Shown piece after piece: positions 17,008-25,949 of a stretch of DNA of 46,508 nt; the first letter of the stretch is position 1, and each line of letters starts with the position of its first letter. Position numbers and translations under genes: made by a program. This stretch comes from Collinsella aerofaciens. GTDB taxonomy: Bacteria > Actinomycetota > Coriobacteriia > Coriobacteriales > Coriobacteriaceae. The notes below the pieces were generated by a model that was not told where the DNA came from, did no database searches, and worked only from the letters and a program-made list of their open reading frames with translations. The stretch covers positions 1-46,508 of the forward strand of contig NZ_JADNOH010000014.1 in NCBI RefSeq assembly GCF_015557435.1, given 5' to 3'.

Positions 17008-17766
17008 ATGCTGATCGAGACCCTTTCGGTCTTTCCTGAGATGTTTGAGCCCGTCATGTCCACATCGATCTTGGGCCGCGCCCGCAAGGCCGGCCTTTTT
17101 GATTTTAAGGCGTATAACCTGCGCGACTGGACGCATGACCGCCATCGCACCGTTGATGACGAGCCGTATGGCGGCGGACAGGGCATGCTCATGAAGGTCG
17201 AACCCATTGCCGAGGCCATCGAGGCCATTGGCGCCGAGGGCCCCAAGCCCACCGTGGTGTTCTTTACTCCTTGTGGCGAGCCCTTTACGCAGCATGTGGC
17301 CGAGCGCCTACTCAAAAGCGAGCGCCTGCTGTTCGTGTGCAGCCGTTACGAGGGCGTCGACGAGCGCGCGTATGCGTATGCCGACGAGCGCCTGTCGATC
17401 GGCGACTACGTGCTCACGGGCGGCGAGCTGCCCGCGATGGTCGTTGCCGATGCCGTCGTACGCCTCATTCCCGGCGCCTTGGGCGATGAGATGAGCAACG
17501 TGGACGAGTCGTTTTCGACCGCTGAGGACGGTGGCCTACTCGAGTACGCGCAGTACACCCGTCCCGCCGAGTTCAACGGCGAGGGTGTGCCCCTGGTGCT
17601 CGTGAGCGGCGACCACGCCAAAGTCGACGCCTGGCGCCGTAAGAATGCCATCGAGCGCACCTGCCGCTGGCGCCCCGATCTTATCGAGACGGCGCGGCTT
17701 ACGTCCGAGGAGCGCGCATTTGCTCAGGAAATCCTGGACGCTTCGTATTCGCAGAGCGAGGAGTGA
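17008..17766 (+). CDS. trmD: tRNA (guanine-37-N1)-methyltransferase
   Basis: SPOUT methyltransferase that places m1G at position 37 and prevents +1 frameshifting. Motifs include PYGGGQGMLMK, SRYEGVDER and the trefoil-knot SAM site SIGDYVLTGGELPAM, then RLIPGALG. The 252 residues match the family. GGAGG lies six bases before the ATG. It overlaps lepB by four bases. Confidence 0.96.
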   Translation: MLIETLSVFPEMFEPVMSTSILGRARKAGLFDFKAYNLRDWTHDRHRTVDDEPYGGGQGMLMKVEPIAEAIEAIGAEGPKPTVVFFTPCGEPFTQHVAERLLKSERLLFVCSRYEGVDERAYAYADERLSIGDYVLTGGELPAMVVADAVVRLIPGALGDEMSNVDESFSTAEDGGLLEYAQYTRPAEFNGEGVPLVLVSGDHAKVDAWRRKNAIERTCRWRPDLIETARLTSEERAFAQEILDASYSQSEE

Positions 17767-18332
17767 GTATGGTTCCATCGCAGCATTCCGCGCTGAGGGG
17801 CGCTTTTGAGTGGATCGCGGTTGTCGCGATCGCGCTCGCCGCCACCTTTCTGATCCGCACGTTTGTGGTCGAGCCCTTTGTGGTGCCCACCGGCTCCATG
17901 GAGTCCACGATTGAGATTGGCGATCAGATTCTGGCGCAAAAGGTTACCCTTGAGCTCGGCCAGCCCGTCAAACAGGGCGACATCGTGGTGTTCCATAACC
18001 CTGATGGTACCTCCGAGCACGATGTGCTCGTAAAGCGCGTTATCGCCACCGCCGGCCAGACGGTCGACCTCCAGGACGGCAAGGTCGTCGTCGACGGCCA
18101 GACGCTCGACGAGGACTATACGACCGGCATGAGCTGGCCGCTTTCGGTCCAAGCTCCCGGCGCTCAGGTGAGCTATCCCTACACTGTCCCCGACGGGTGC
18201 GTGTGGGTGATGGGCGATAACCGTGAGAACTCTGCTGACTCCCGTTACTTTGGCCCGGTCGACCGTTCCGATTTGATTGCAGTGGCACTCGTTCGCTACT
18301 GGCCGCTCAACCGCATCGGCGCTATCGACTAA
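17763..18332 (+). CDS. lepB: Signal peptidase I
   Basis: Membrane-bound serine protease that removes signal peptides outside the membrane. One helix (about residues 15-33) is followed by the catalytic Ser45 in PTGSMEST, Lys91 in VLVKRVIATAGQ, and the late box GDNRENSADSRYFGPV. At 189 residues it is a short Gram-positive type enzyme. GTG at 17763 overlaps the trmD stop (GTGA); an ATG two codons later is also possible. In Firmicutes lepB usually follows rplS; here it comes directly after trmD. Confidence 0.95.
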   Translation: MSMVPSQHSALRGAFEWIAVVAIALAATFLIRTFVVEPFVVPTGSMESTIEIGDQILAQKVTLELGQPVKQGDIVVFHNPDGTSEHDVLVKRVIATAGQTVDLQDGKVVVDGQTLDEDYTTGMSWPLSVQAPGAQVSYPYTVPDGCVWVMGDNRENSADSRYFGPVDRSDLIAVALVRYWPLNRIGAID

Positions 18333-18391
18333 AAACCGCTATAGTACAGTACCTAACCGTGTAATCGTTTCGACGAGGGGATATTAGAGGC

Positions 18392-19303
18392 ATGAACGCT
18401 TCATCGCTTTCCTTCCAAGACATCATCCTGCGCCTCCAGCAGTACTGGGGCGAGCAGGGCTGCGTCATTATGCAGCCCTATGACTCCGAGGTCGGTGCCG
18501 GTACCTTCCATACCGCGACCACGCTGCGCTCGCTCGGTCCCGCCGAGTGGCGCACCTGCTATGCGCAGCCCTGCCGCCGTCCCGCCGACGGCCGCTACGG
18601 CGAGAACCCCAACCGCATGCAGCACTACTATCAGTTCCAGGTGCTCATCAAGCCCTCGCCGGTCAACGCTCAGGAGCTCTATCTGGGCTCGCTGGCCGCC
18701 ATCGGCCTGGACCCCAACGACCATGACGTCCGCTTTGTCGAGGACGACTGGGAGAGCCCGACGCTCGGCGCCTGGGGCCTTGGCTGGGAGGTCTGGCTCA
18801 ACGGCATGGAGGTCACGCAGTTCACGTACTTCCAGCAGGTGGGCGGCATCGAGGTCGACCCCGTGCCCGTCGAGATCACCTATGGCCTGGAGCGTATCGC
18901 CATGTACGCACAGGGCGTCAACTCCGTCTACGACCTGGTGTGGAGCTACCTGCCCGACGGCACGCCCATGACCTACGGCGACGTGTTCCTGGAGAACGAG
19001 CGCGAGTTCAGTGCTTACAACTTTGAGGTCGCCAACGTCGAGATGATGCGTCAGAAGTTTGACGACTACGAGGCCGAGTGCCACTCCTGCCTGGAGCGCA
19101 AGCTGCCGCTGCCGGCTTACGACTGCGTCATGAAGTGCAGCCACGCCTTCAACCTGCTCGATGCCCGCGGCGCGCTGTCCGCGGTCGAGCGCGCCAACTA
19201 CATCCTGCGCGTCCGCGCCGTCGCCAAGGCGTGCTGCGAGGCCTACATGGCCGAGGTCGCCGGAATCAACGAGAATGCCGACCAGGAAGGCGAGGTGGCG
19301 TAA
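18392..19303 (+). CDS. glyQ: Glycyl-tRNA synthetase, alpha subunit
   Basis: Catalytic subunit of the bacterial alpha2-beta2 glycyl-tRNA synthetase. It opens with [20 protein letters not shown] and [17 protein letters not shown], followed by [20 protein letters not shown], the signatures of GlyQ. At 303 residues it is normal. The ATG follows GAGG by three bases. A TATAGT at 18340-18345 in the 59-base gap could be a -10 box but has no matching -35. I see no T-box structure in so short a gap. glyS follows after three bases. Confidence 0.96.
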   Translation: MNASSLSFQDIILRLQQYWGEQGCVIMQPYDSEVGAGTFHTATTLRSLGPAEWRTCYAQPCRRPADGRYGENPNRMQHYYQFQVLIKPSPVNAQELYLGSLAAIGLDPNDHDVRFVEDDWESPTLGAWGLGWEVWLNGMEVTQFTYFQQVGGIEVDPVPVEITYGLERIAMYAQGVNSVYDLVWSYLPDGTPMTYGDVFLENEREFSAYNFEVANVEMMRQKFDDYEAECHSCLERKLPLPAYDCVMKCSHAFNLLDARGALSAVERANYILRVRAVAKACCEAYMAEVAGINENADQEGEVA

Positions 19304-19306
19304 GCC

Positions 19307-21403
19307 ATGGCAGACGCTAAGGATTTCCTGTTTGAGATCGGTACGGAGGAAATGCCCTCCGCACCGCTGAACAATGCCGTCAAGCAGCTTGGTACCATGA
19401 TCGCCAAGGGTCTCGACGAGGCCGGTCTGGCCCACGGCGAGGTCCGCGTGATCTCGAGCCCGCGTCGTCTGGCCGCGCTCGTTGCCGATGTCGCCACCGC
19501 GACCGATGAGGTCCACGAGGTCAAGCGTGGCCCCGCGGCTAACATCGCCTTCGACGCCGACGGTAACGCCACTAAGGCCGCCCAGGGCTTTGCCCGCAAG
19601 TGCGGCGTGGCTGCCGAGGACCTGGTCCGTCGCGAGGACACCGACGGTCGCGAGTACGTCTTTGCCGAGAAGAACATTCCCTCCGCACCGGCAACCCCGA
19701 TCCTGACGGCCCTGTGCGAGAAGACCATTGCCGGCCTGCAGTGGCCCAACTACCGCTCCCAGCGCTGGGGCCACGAGCACGCCACCTTCGTGCGCCCGGT
19801 CCGCTGGATTTGCTGCCTTCTGGGCGAGGATGTTGTGCCTGTGTCATTTGCCGACGTGACGAGCGGCAACACCACGCGCGGCCATCGCGTGCTCGGCCCC
19901 GGTGACCACGTTGTCGCCAGCCCCGCCGCCTACGAGCAGGTACTCGAGGACGCCGGCGTGCTTTCTGCCGAGCGCCGTCGCGAGGCCATCCTTGCCGGTA
20001 TCTCCGAGGTCGAGGCCGCTCGCCCCGGCTGCCATGTCGATACGCCCAAGAAGGTCTTCGAGGAGGTTATCAACCTCTGCGAGTGGCCGACGGTGCTCGT
20101 CGGCACCTTCGATGAGGAGTTCCTCAAGGTCCCGCATGAGATCATCTGCGAGTCCATGCTCACCAACCAGCGCTACTTCCCGATCTATGACGGCGAGGGT
20201 AAGCTCACGCGTGAGTTTGTGGTCGTCTCCAACAGCAAGCCCGAGAACGCCGAGCGCGTGATCGACGGTAACGAGCGCGTCGTGCGCGCCCGTCTGGACG
20301 ACGCAAAGTTCTTCTACGAGGAGGACCTGAAGATCTCCCTCGACGAGTTCCGTGAGCGTCTGGCCAAGGTTGCCTTCCAGGAGAAGCTCGGTAGCGTGCT
20401 CGCCAAGTCCGAGCGCATCGAGCAGCTCGCGCTCGCTATCGCCCGCGAGGCTCACCTGGGCGCCCATCTTGCCGCCGACGCTGCTCGCGCCGCGCACCTG
20501 TGCAAGGCCGACCTGGTGTCCAACGCCGTCGTCGAGTTCACGAGCCAGCAGGGCGTGATGGGCGGTTATTACGCGACCGCGATGGGGGAGAACGACGAGG
20601 TCGCCCATGCTATTCGCGATCACTATCGTCCTCGCTTTGCCGGTGACGAGCTGCCCGAGGGCACCGCTGGCTGCATTGTGGCCTGCGCCGACAAGCTCGA
20701 TACCATCGCCGGTATCTTTTCCATCGGCGAGCCCCCGACCGGCTCTTCGGACCCCTATGCGCTGCGTCGTGCCGCTATCGGCATCATCAACATCCTGCGC
20801 GACCGCCTGCCGATTGACCCCACGTCGCTCATCGACTTCGCCCTCGAGCTCTACAGTGAGCAGGGCATTGAGTTCGACGCCGCCGAGGTCGCCCAGCAGG
20901 TTCGCGACTTCTTCCATGGCCGCCTGGTGAGCATGGCCCGTGACGAAAAGATCCCGGCCGATACCGTTGCCGCCGTCTCCGCGGTGCACATCATCGCTCC
21001 GTCCGTCTTCTTCGCCCGCTGCGCCGCCCTCGACGAGGCCCGCAAGAACGACGCTGAGACGTTCGACAACCTGGCTACCGCCTATGCCCGCGCCGCGCAC
21101 ATCTCCAAGCCCGAGCTGGGTGCGGAGTACGACCGCAGCCTGATGGGCGAGGTCGAGCTTGCGCTTGCCGACGCCTCCGAGGCTGCCCAGACCGCTGTCG
21201 ATGCCGCCCTTGCTGCCGAGGATTACCCGGCCGCATTTGCCGCCCTCGCCGCCCTGCGTGCCCCCATCGACCGCTTCTTCGACGAGGTTATGGTCATGGA
21301 CAAGGACGAGGAGCTCCGCGATAATCGCCTTAAGTTGCTCAACCGCTTCGAGGCCGTTTTCTCCGGCATCGCCAACATCGGTGAGCTTGCCCGCAAAAAG
21401 TAA
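19307..21403 (+). CDS. glyS: Glycyl-tRNA synthetase, beta subunit
   Basis: tRNA-binding subunit paired with GlyQ. The 698 residues begin FLFEIGTEEMPSAPL and contain GHRVLGPG, LTNQRYFPIYDGEGKL and the DDAKFFYEEDLK stretch; an HD-like region (GGYYATAMGENDEVAHAIRDHY) and the C-terminal anticodon-binding region (FFDEVMVMDKDEELRDNRL) follow. The length is typical. It starts three bases after glyQ, so the subunits are made in step. Confidence 0.96.
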   Translation: MADAKDFLFEIGTEEMPSAPLNNAVKQLGTMIAKGLDEAGLAHGEVRVISSPRRLAALVADVATATDEVHEVKRGPAANIAFDADGNATKAAQGFARKCGVAAEDLVRREDTDGREYVFAEKNIPSAPATPILTALCEKTIAGLQWPNYRSQRWGHEHATFVRPVRWICCLLGEDVVPVSFADVTSGNTTRGHRVLGPGDHVVASPAAYEQVLEDAGVLSAERRREAILAGISEVEAARPGCHVDTPKKVFEEVINLCEWPTVLVGTFDEEFLKVPHEIICESMLTNQRYFPIYDGEGKLTREFVVVSNSKPENAERVIDGNERVVRARLDDAKFFYEEDLKISLDEFRERLAKVAFQEKLGSVLAKSERIEQLALAIAREAHLGAHLAADAARAAHLCKADLVSNAVVEFTSQQGVMGGYYATAMGENDEVAHAIRDHYRPRFAGDELPEGTAGCIVACADKLDTIAGIFSIGEPPTGSSDPYALRRAAIGIINILRDRLPIDPTSLIDFALELYSEQGIEFDAAEVAQQVRDFFHGRLVSMARDEKIPADTVAAVSAVHIIAPSVFFARCAALDEARKNDAETFDNLATAYARAAHISKPELGAEYDRSLMGEVELALADASEAAQTAVDAALAAEDYPAAFAALAALRAPIDRFFDEVMVMDKDEELRDNRLKLLNRFEAVFSGIANIGELARKK

Positions 21404-21437
21404 GCTAGCCTGCGCATAAGCGCAAAAGGAGCCCCGC

Positions 21438-22304
21438 ATGGATTGCCCGGTCACCGCTCGTCCCACCGTTATCGTTATCTCCGACTCGCTCGGTGATACC
21501 GCTTGTGAGGTGGTGCTTGCGGCGTCCGGGCAATTTGATGAAGGGGCTTTTCATCTCTTGCGCCTGCCCAAGGTGACCTCGGTGGAGCAGGTTAAATCGT
21601 TTGTGGGCCCGCGTGTCGATGCGGACCATCGCGATATTGCCGTGTTCCACACCATTGTCGATCCGGCCCTTCGTGCTCGTGTGCTCGACTACTTGGGCAT
21701 GCTGCACATTCGCTCGGTCGACCTGATCGGTCCGACGCTCGCCGTGCTGTCGTCGCTCATCGGTGTGCCGCCCAAGGGCGTTGCGGGCGTGATTCACAGG
21801 ACCGATGACCGCTATTTCCATCGTATCGAGGCCATGGAGTATTTCGTTGAGCACGATGACGGGCGCGGTTGCGACGATCTGTCGGGTGCCGATATCGTGC
21901 TGCTGGGCGTATCGCGCACGTCCAAGACGCCGTTGTCGATGTATTTGGCCTATCAAGGTTACAAGGTTGCCAATGTTCCGTTGGCCCATGGCATGGAGCC
22001 GCCGAAGTCGATTTACGAGGTTGACCCGATGCGCCTGTTCGGCCTGATTTCGACCGTCGATGTGATTTCCGAAATTCGCGATAGCCGCTTGGGCGACGAC
22101 TACGCCCGTGCCGTCGCCGGCTCCTATGCCGAGCCCGAGAGCGTGCGCAGCGAGCTCGAGGAAGCTCGCGCCCTCATGAAGCGCCTGGGCTGCTTTGTGG
22201 TGCGTACCGACGGCAAGGCCATCGAGGAAAGCGCTGCCGAGATCATCAGCCACTTGGAGGAAATCCAAGAAGCTCGCGCCCGCCGAGCCACCCGCCGCGC
22301 CTAA
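21438..22304 (+). CDS. Pyruvate, phosphate dikinase regulatory protein (DUF299, PDRP/PSRP family)
   Basis: Bifunctional serine/threonine kinase and phosphorylase that switches PPDK (or PEP synthase in other species) off with ADP and on with phosphate. The P-loop-like nucleotide site is G157-V-S-R-T-S-K-T164 and the family box DDRYFHRIEAMEYFVEHDDG is present. The 288 residues are typical. Since ppdK is the next gene and carries the target Thr (T476), the partner is very probably PPDK, not PEP synthase. The ATG has AAAGGAG upstream, 34 bases after glyS, so it may be co-transcribed with glyQS. Confidence 0.9.
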   Translation: MDCPVTARPTVIVISDSLGDTACEVVLAASGQFDEGAFHLLRLPKVTSVEQVKSFVGPRVDADHRDIAVFHTIVDPALRARVLDYLGMLHIRSVDLIGPTLAVLSSLIGVPPKGVAGVIHRTDDRYFHRIEAMEYFVEHDDGRGCDDLSGADIVLLGVSRTSKTPLSMYLAYQGYKVANVPLAHGMEPPKSIYEVDPMRLFGLISTVDVISEIRDSRLGDDYARAVAGSYAEPESVRSELEEARALMKRLGCFVVRTDGKAIEESAAEIISHLEEIQEARARRATRRA

Positions 22305-22554
22305 TAGTAGTATCATTTTGATAAAGCGATTTAGCAAAAACATCGCATCTGACCTGCTTTTTTATTGTAGTGGTATCTTCATAAGGTAACCAACTTTACC
22401 TACCGTTTACCGCCAGTTTTAGCACGTTTACCAAACCGCGTATCCTCTGCTCAAGCCCGTTCAAATCCGGCCGTATAGTTCCCTCACGGCCCGCATCCGG
22501 CGGGTCGATTCGTTACCACGGTCGTGCGCGTAAGCGCATGGAAGGGGAAGTATC
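22305..22554 (+). promoter_or_regulatory. AT-rich control region of ppdK with operator-like repeats
   Basis: This 250-base gap has no ORF worth calling and is much richer in A+T than its surroundings. It holds an inverted repeat AGGTAA-6-TTACCT (22384-22401) and three direct TTTACC boxes at 22395, 22406 and 22427, spaced 11 and 21 bases, close to one and two helical turns. The second lies in ACCGTTTACCG (22402-22412), which recurs upstream of adhE. A possible extended -10, TGGTATCTT, is at 22371-22379, and TATCCT at 22441 is another weak candidate. No good -35 box is seen for either. Confidence 0.5.
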
Positions 22555-25305
22555 GTGAGCGATTGCAAGAGGGTTTACCGTTTTGGAACCGACGCCCAGG
22601 GCACCTGTGTCACTGAGGGCGACAAGTCCATGAACTTCGTGCTTGGCGGCAAGGGCGCAAACCTTGCCGAGATGAGCCGCATCGGCCTGCCGGTTCCCGG
22701 TGGCTTTACCATTACCTGCCAGACTTGCGTCGAGTACTCCGGTGCCGGCAACGTCTGGCCCGAAGGCGCACTCGACGAGATCGTTGCCGCCGAGGCAGAC
22801 CTCGAGGCCCGCTGCGGCAAGAAGCTCGGCGACGCCTCCGATCCGCTGCTCGTGTCGGTTCGCTCGGGCGCTCCGTTTTCCATGCCCGGTATGATGGATA
22901 CGGTCCTCAACCTGGGCCTCAACGACGACTCCGTTCAGGGTCTCATCGCCCAGACGCAAAACCCGCGTTTTGCCTGGGATAGCTACCGTCGCTTTATCCA
23001 GATGTTCTCAAACGTCGTCATGGGCGTTGACGCCGACCTGTTCGAAAACGCCCTGACCCGGGCCCGCCTGGTCGCTGGCGTTCGCGTCGATTCCGAGCTT
23101 TCGGCCGAGGACCTGCAGGAGCTCGTCGAGACCTTTAAGGGCATCTTCTCCGAGAACGTCGAGGCGACCCTGTATCCCGAGCTCGAGGTCGCCGACGGTA
23201 AGCCCGTTTTCCCGCACGATCCGGAGCTCCAGCTGCGCCTTGCCATCCAGGCCGTCTTTGGCAGCTGGATGAACGAGCGCGCCTGCATCTACCGCAAGCA
23301 GCACGGCATTTCCGACGAGCTCGGCACCGCCGTCAACGTCCAGGCCATGGCCTTTGGCAACAAGGGCGAGACCTCTGCGACCGGCGTCGCCTTTACGCGC
23401 AACCCGGCCGACGGCACCAAGGAGTTCTATGGCGACTTTTTGGTGAATGCCCAGGGCGAGGACGTCGTCGCCGGCATCCGAAACACCGAGCCCATCGCCG
23501 ACCTCAAGACCACCTCGGGCCTCGAGTCCGCAGGCGAGGAGCTCGAGCGCGTGTTCCTGACGCTCGAGGATCATTACCGCGATATGTGCGATATCGAGTT
23601 TACCATCGAGCAGGGCAAGCTCTGGATGCTCCAGACCCGCGTGGGCAAGCGCACCGCCACTGCCGCCCTGCGCATTGCTATCGAAATGGTCGAGGAGGGC
23701 CTCATCACCCGCGAGGAGGCTGTGAGCCGCATCGATCCCGCGCAGCTCGACCAGCTCCTGCACCCGCAGTTCGACGCCTCCAAGAAGTACGAGGCCCTGG
23801 CCAGCGGCCTTAACGCCAGCCCTGGTGCCGCCGTGGGCGAGGTCGTGTTCTCGAGTGATGACGCCGTCGCGCGTTCCGCCGAGGGCCACAAGGTCATTCT
23901 GGTCCGCTGGGAGACCAACCCCGACGACCTGAAGGGCATGGTCGCCGCCGAGGGCATCCTGACCAGCCACGGTGGCAAGACGAGCCATGCCGCCGTTATC
24001 GCCCGCGGCATGGGTACGCCCTGCGTTTGCGGCGTTGAGCGCTTCCACATTGACGCGGCAGAGAAGGTCGTGCGCATCGAGGGCAGCGACCGCGTGCTGC
24101 GCGAGGGCGATGTCATCTCCATCGACGGCACCCAGGGTATCGTCGTCGACGGCGCGGTCGACCTGGTCTCTGCAGAGCTCACCGGCGACCTGGACACCAT
24201 CCTGTCTTGGGCCGATGAGATCCGTTTGGACGAGACCGACGGTCACGCCAACCGCGTGCGCGTCAACGCCGACAACCCCGAGGATGCCGAGCTCGCGCTC
24301 GAGTTTGGCGCCGAGGCCATCGGTCTGTGCCGCACCGAGCACATGTTCCTGGGCGATCGCAAGAACATCATCCAGAGCTTTATCCTGTCTGACGATGAGG
24401 CCGTGAAGCAGCAGGCCCTGGCCGACTTGCTCAAGGTTCAGACCGAGGACTTCCTGGCGATGTTCAAGACCATGTCCGGTCGCGATGTGGTCGTCCGCCT
24501 GCTCGATCCGCCGCTTCATGAGTTCCTGGATAATCCTCGCGAGCTCGAGGTCGCCATCACCAAGAAGGAGGCCGCCGGCGCTCCCGAGGAGGAGCTCACT
24601 GCCCTGCGCGCCCGCCTGCGTCGCATTGACGGCATGGTCGAGTCCAACCCCATGCTGGGCTTGCGCGGCGTGCGCCTGTCCGTCGTCTTTGGCGATCTGC
24701 CGCTCATGCAGGTTCGCGCCGTCGCCACGGCCGCTGCCCGCCTTATCAAGGAGGGTGTCGACCCGCGCCCCGAGATCATGGTTCCGCTCGTTTCCATCAC
24801 GGCCGAGCATGTCCAGACCCGCGAGGTTATCGAGCGCGTGATCGCCGAGGTTTCCGCCGAGGAAGGCGTCGAGCTCAATATTCCCGTGGGCACGATGCTC
24901 GAGCTGCCGCGTGCCTGCATGGTCGCTGACGAGATCGCCCATCATGCCGACTTCTTCTGCTTTGGCACCAACGACCTCACCCAGACGACCTTTGGCTTCT
25001 CGCGCGATGACGCCGAGGCCAAGTTCATCCCGCTGTACATGCATAAAAAGATCCTGAAAGACAACCCCTTCGAGACCATCGACGCGGCGGTGCTGGAGCT
25101 CGTGCGCTTGGCCGTCGAGAAGGGCCGCGCCACCAATCCCGACATGCACTTTGGCGTGTGCGGCGAGCACGGCGGCGACCCCAAGTCCATCAAGGGCCTG
25201 TTTAACGTGGCCGACGTGGACTACGTGTCCTGCTCGCCCTATCGCGTGCCCCTCGCGCGCCTGGCTGCCGCTCAGGCCAAGCTCGAGGCCAAGCGTTCCG
25301 CCTAA
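22555..25305 (+). CDS. ppdK: Pyruvate, phosphate dikinase
   Basis: Interconverts pyruvate, ATP and phosphate with PEP, AMP and PPi. In PPi-using anaerobes it can act in glycolysis as well as gluconeogenesis. The order is an ATP-grasp domain (GGKGANLAEMSRIGLPVPGG; SVRSGAPFSMPGMMDT), the swivelling phosphohistidine domain with T476-S-H478 in HGGKTSHAAVIARGMG, and the PEP/pyruvate barrel ending in the GVCGEHGGDP box with Cys869. The 916 residues are slightly longer than the roughly 880 usual. The start is GTG with AAGGGGAAG upstream. T476 is the residue the neighbouring regulatory protein would phosphorylate. A Lys stands where PPDKs usually have Met (GGMTSH). Confidence 0.96.
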   Translation: MSDCKRVYRFGTDAQGTCVTEGDKSMNFVLGGKGANLAEMSRIGLPVPGGFTITCQTCVEYSGAGNVWPEGALDEIVAAEADLEARCGKKLGDASDPLLVSVRSGAPFSMPGMMDTVLNLGLNDDSVQGLIAQTQNPRFAWDSYRRFIQMFSNVVMGVDADLFENALTRARLVAGVRVDSELSAEDLQELVETFKGIFSENVEATLYPELEVADGKPVFPHDPELQLRLAIQAVFGSWMNERACIYRKQHGISDELGTAVNVQAMAFGNKGETSATGVAFTRNPADGTKEFYGDFLVNAQGEDVVAGIRNTEPIADLKTTSGLESAGEELERVFLTLEDHYRDMCDIEFTIEQGKLWMLQTRVGKRTATAALRIAIEMVEEGLITREEAVSRIDPAQLDQLLHPQFDASKKYEALASGLNASPGAAVGEVVFSSDDAVARSAEGHKVILVRWETNPDDLKGMVAAEGILTSHGGKTSHAAVIARGMGTPCVCGVERFHIDAAEKVVRIEGSDRVLREGDVISIDGTQGIVVDGAVDLVSAELTGDLDTILSWADEIRLDETDGHANRVRVNADNPEDAELALEFGAEAIGLCRTEHMFLGDRKNIIQSFILSDDEAVKQQALADLLKVQTEDFLAMFKTMSGRDVVVRLLDPPLHEFLDNPRELEVAITKKEAAGAPEEELTALRARLRRIDGMVESNPMLGLRGVRLSVVFGDLPLMQVRAVATAAARLIKEGVDPRPEIMVPLVSITAEHVQTREVIERVIAEVSAEEGVELNIPVGTMLELPRACMVADEIAHHADFFCFGTNDLTQTTFGFSRDDAEAKFIPLYMHKKILKDNPFETIDAAVLELVRLAVEKGRATNPDMHFGVCGEHGGDPKSIKGLFNVADVDYVSCSPYRVPLARLAAAQAKLEAKRSA

Positions 25306-25343
25306 CGTTTTGGGTTTAGACGCCTAGCGTAGCCCCCTTCATG

Positions 25344-25371
25344 CCGCCCGTCTCATTCGTGAGACGGGCGG
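25344..25371 (+). terminator. Hairpin with TTCG loop after ppdK
   Basis: A perfect 12-base stem (25344-25355 with 25360-25371) capped by TTCG. The following TTATCATG is only weakly T-rich, so termination may be incomplete, but nothing else separates ppdK from the rplS promoter. Confidence 0.7.
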
Positions 25372-25417
25372 TTATCATGTGCGGGTTTTGTCTTTTTGTC
25401 TGCGCAAAAAATTGTTC

Positions 25418-25445
25418 TTGCAGCAGAAACCCGCGCGTGTATACT
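25418..25445 (+). promoter_or_regulatory. Promoter of rplS
   Basis: TTGCAG (25418-25423), a 16-base spacer and TATACT (25440-25445). The position just after the ppdK hairpin fits an independent rplS unit with a leader of about 60 bases. Confidence 0.65.
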
Positions 25446-25466
25446 CGAATACGTTTGTTCAACTAC

Positions 25467-25490
25467 GTGCCGGCCAAGGTGGTACGGCAC
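25467..25490 (+). promoter_or_regulatory. Stem-loop in the rplS leader
   Basis: GTGCCG (25467-25472) pairs with CGGCAC (25485-25490), and the stem can extend by GCC with GGT past a bulged A. It lies 12 bases before the ribosome binding site. L19 leaders with autoregulatory structures are known from low-GC Gram-positives; similarity to those was not testable here. Confidence 0.4.
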
Positions 25491-25514
25491 CTCTAGAAGA
25501 GTAAGGAATTGCAC

Positions 25515-25856
25515 ATGGATTACATCCGCGCAATCGAGCGTCAGCAGATCCGCGAGGACATTCCTCAGGTTCGCGTCGCCGACAACGTCAAGGTTCACTA
25601 CCGCATTAAGGAAGGCGACCGCGAGCGCATTCAGGTCTTCCAGGGCGACGTCATCCGCATGGCCGGCGCCGGTGCCCGCGAGACCTTCACCGTCCGCAAG
25701 ATGTCCTTCGGTGTCGGTGTTGAGCGTACCTTCCCGCTTCACAGCCCCAAGATCGCCAAGCTCGAGGTCGTTCGTCATGGTCGCGTCCGTCGCGCCAAGC
25801 TGTACTACCTCCGCGACAAGGTGGGCAAGGCTGCTCGCATCCCCGAGAAGCGCTAA
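25515..25856 (+). CDS. rplS: 50S ribosomal protein L19
   Basis: Sits at the 30S-50S interface. It contains [20 protein letters not shown], then [20 protein letters not shown] and [15 protein letters not shown], and ends [20 protein letters not shown]. The ATG at 25515 has AAGGA seven bases upstream and is preferred to the TTG at 25509, which would be one base from it. The 113 residues match the family. It forms its own unit between a promoter and a terminator. Confidence 0.97.
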   Translation: MDYIRAIERQQIREDIPQVRVADNVKVHYRIKEGDRERIQVFQGDVIRMAGAGARETFTVRKMSFGVGVERTFPLHSPKIAKLEVVRHGRVRRAKLYYLRDKVGKAARIPEKR

Positions 25857-25890
25857 GAAGATCGCAGCGTCTGTCCACTCGTTTGGACAC

Positions 25891-25920
25891 AAGGGTCACC
25901 TTCGGGTGGCCCTTCTTTTT
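25891..25920 (+). terminator. Intrinsic terminator after rplS
   Basis: AAGGGTCACC (25891-25900), a TTCG loop and GGTGGCCCTT (25905-25914), then CTTTTT. A smaller stem, TGTCCA-6-TGGACA (25872-25889), stands directly in front. Confidence 0.9.
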
Positions 25921-25949
25921 ATCTGATTTGCATGCAAGGAGGGCCTGGT

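Noticed and set aside
23008-25170. A 720-codon open frame opposite ppdK
   Set aside because: Same reason: reverse image of a strongly supported enzyme gene.
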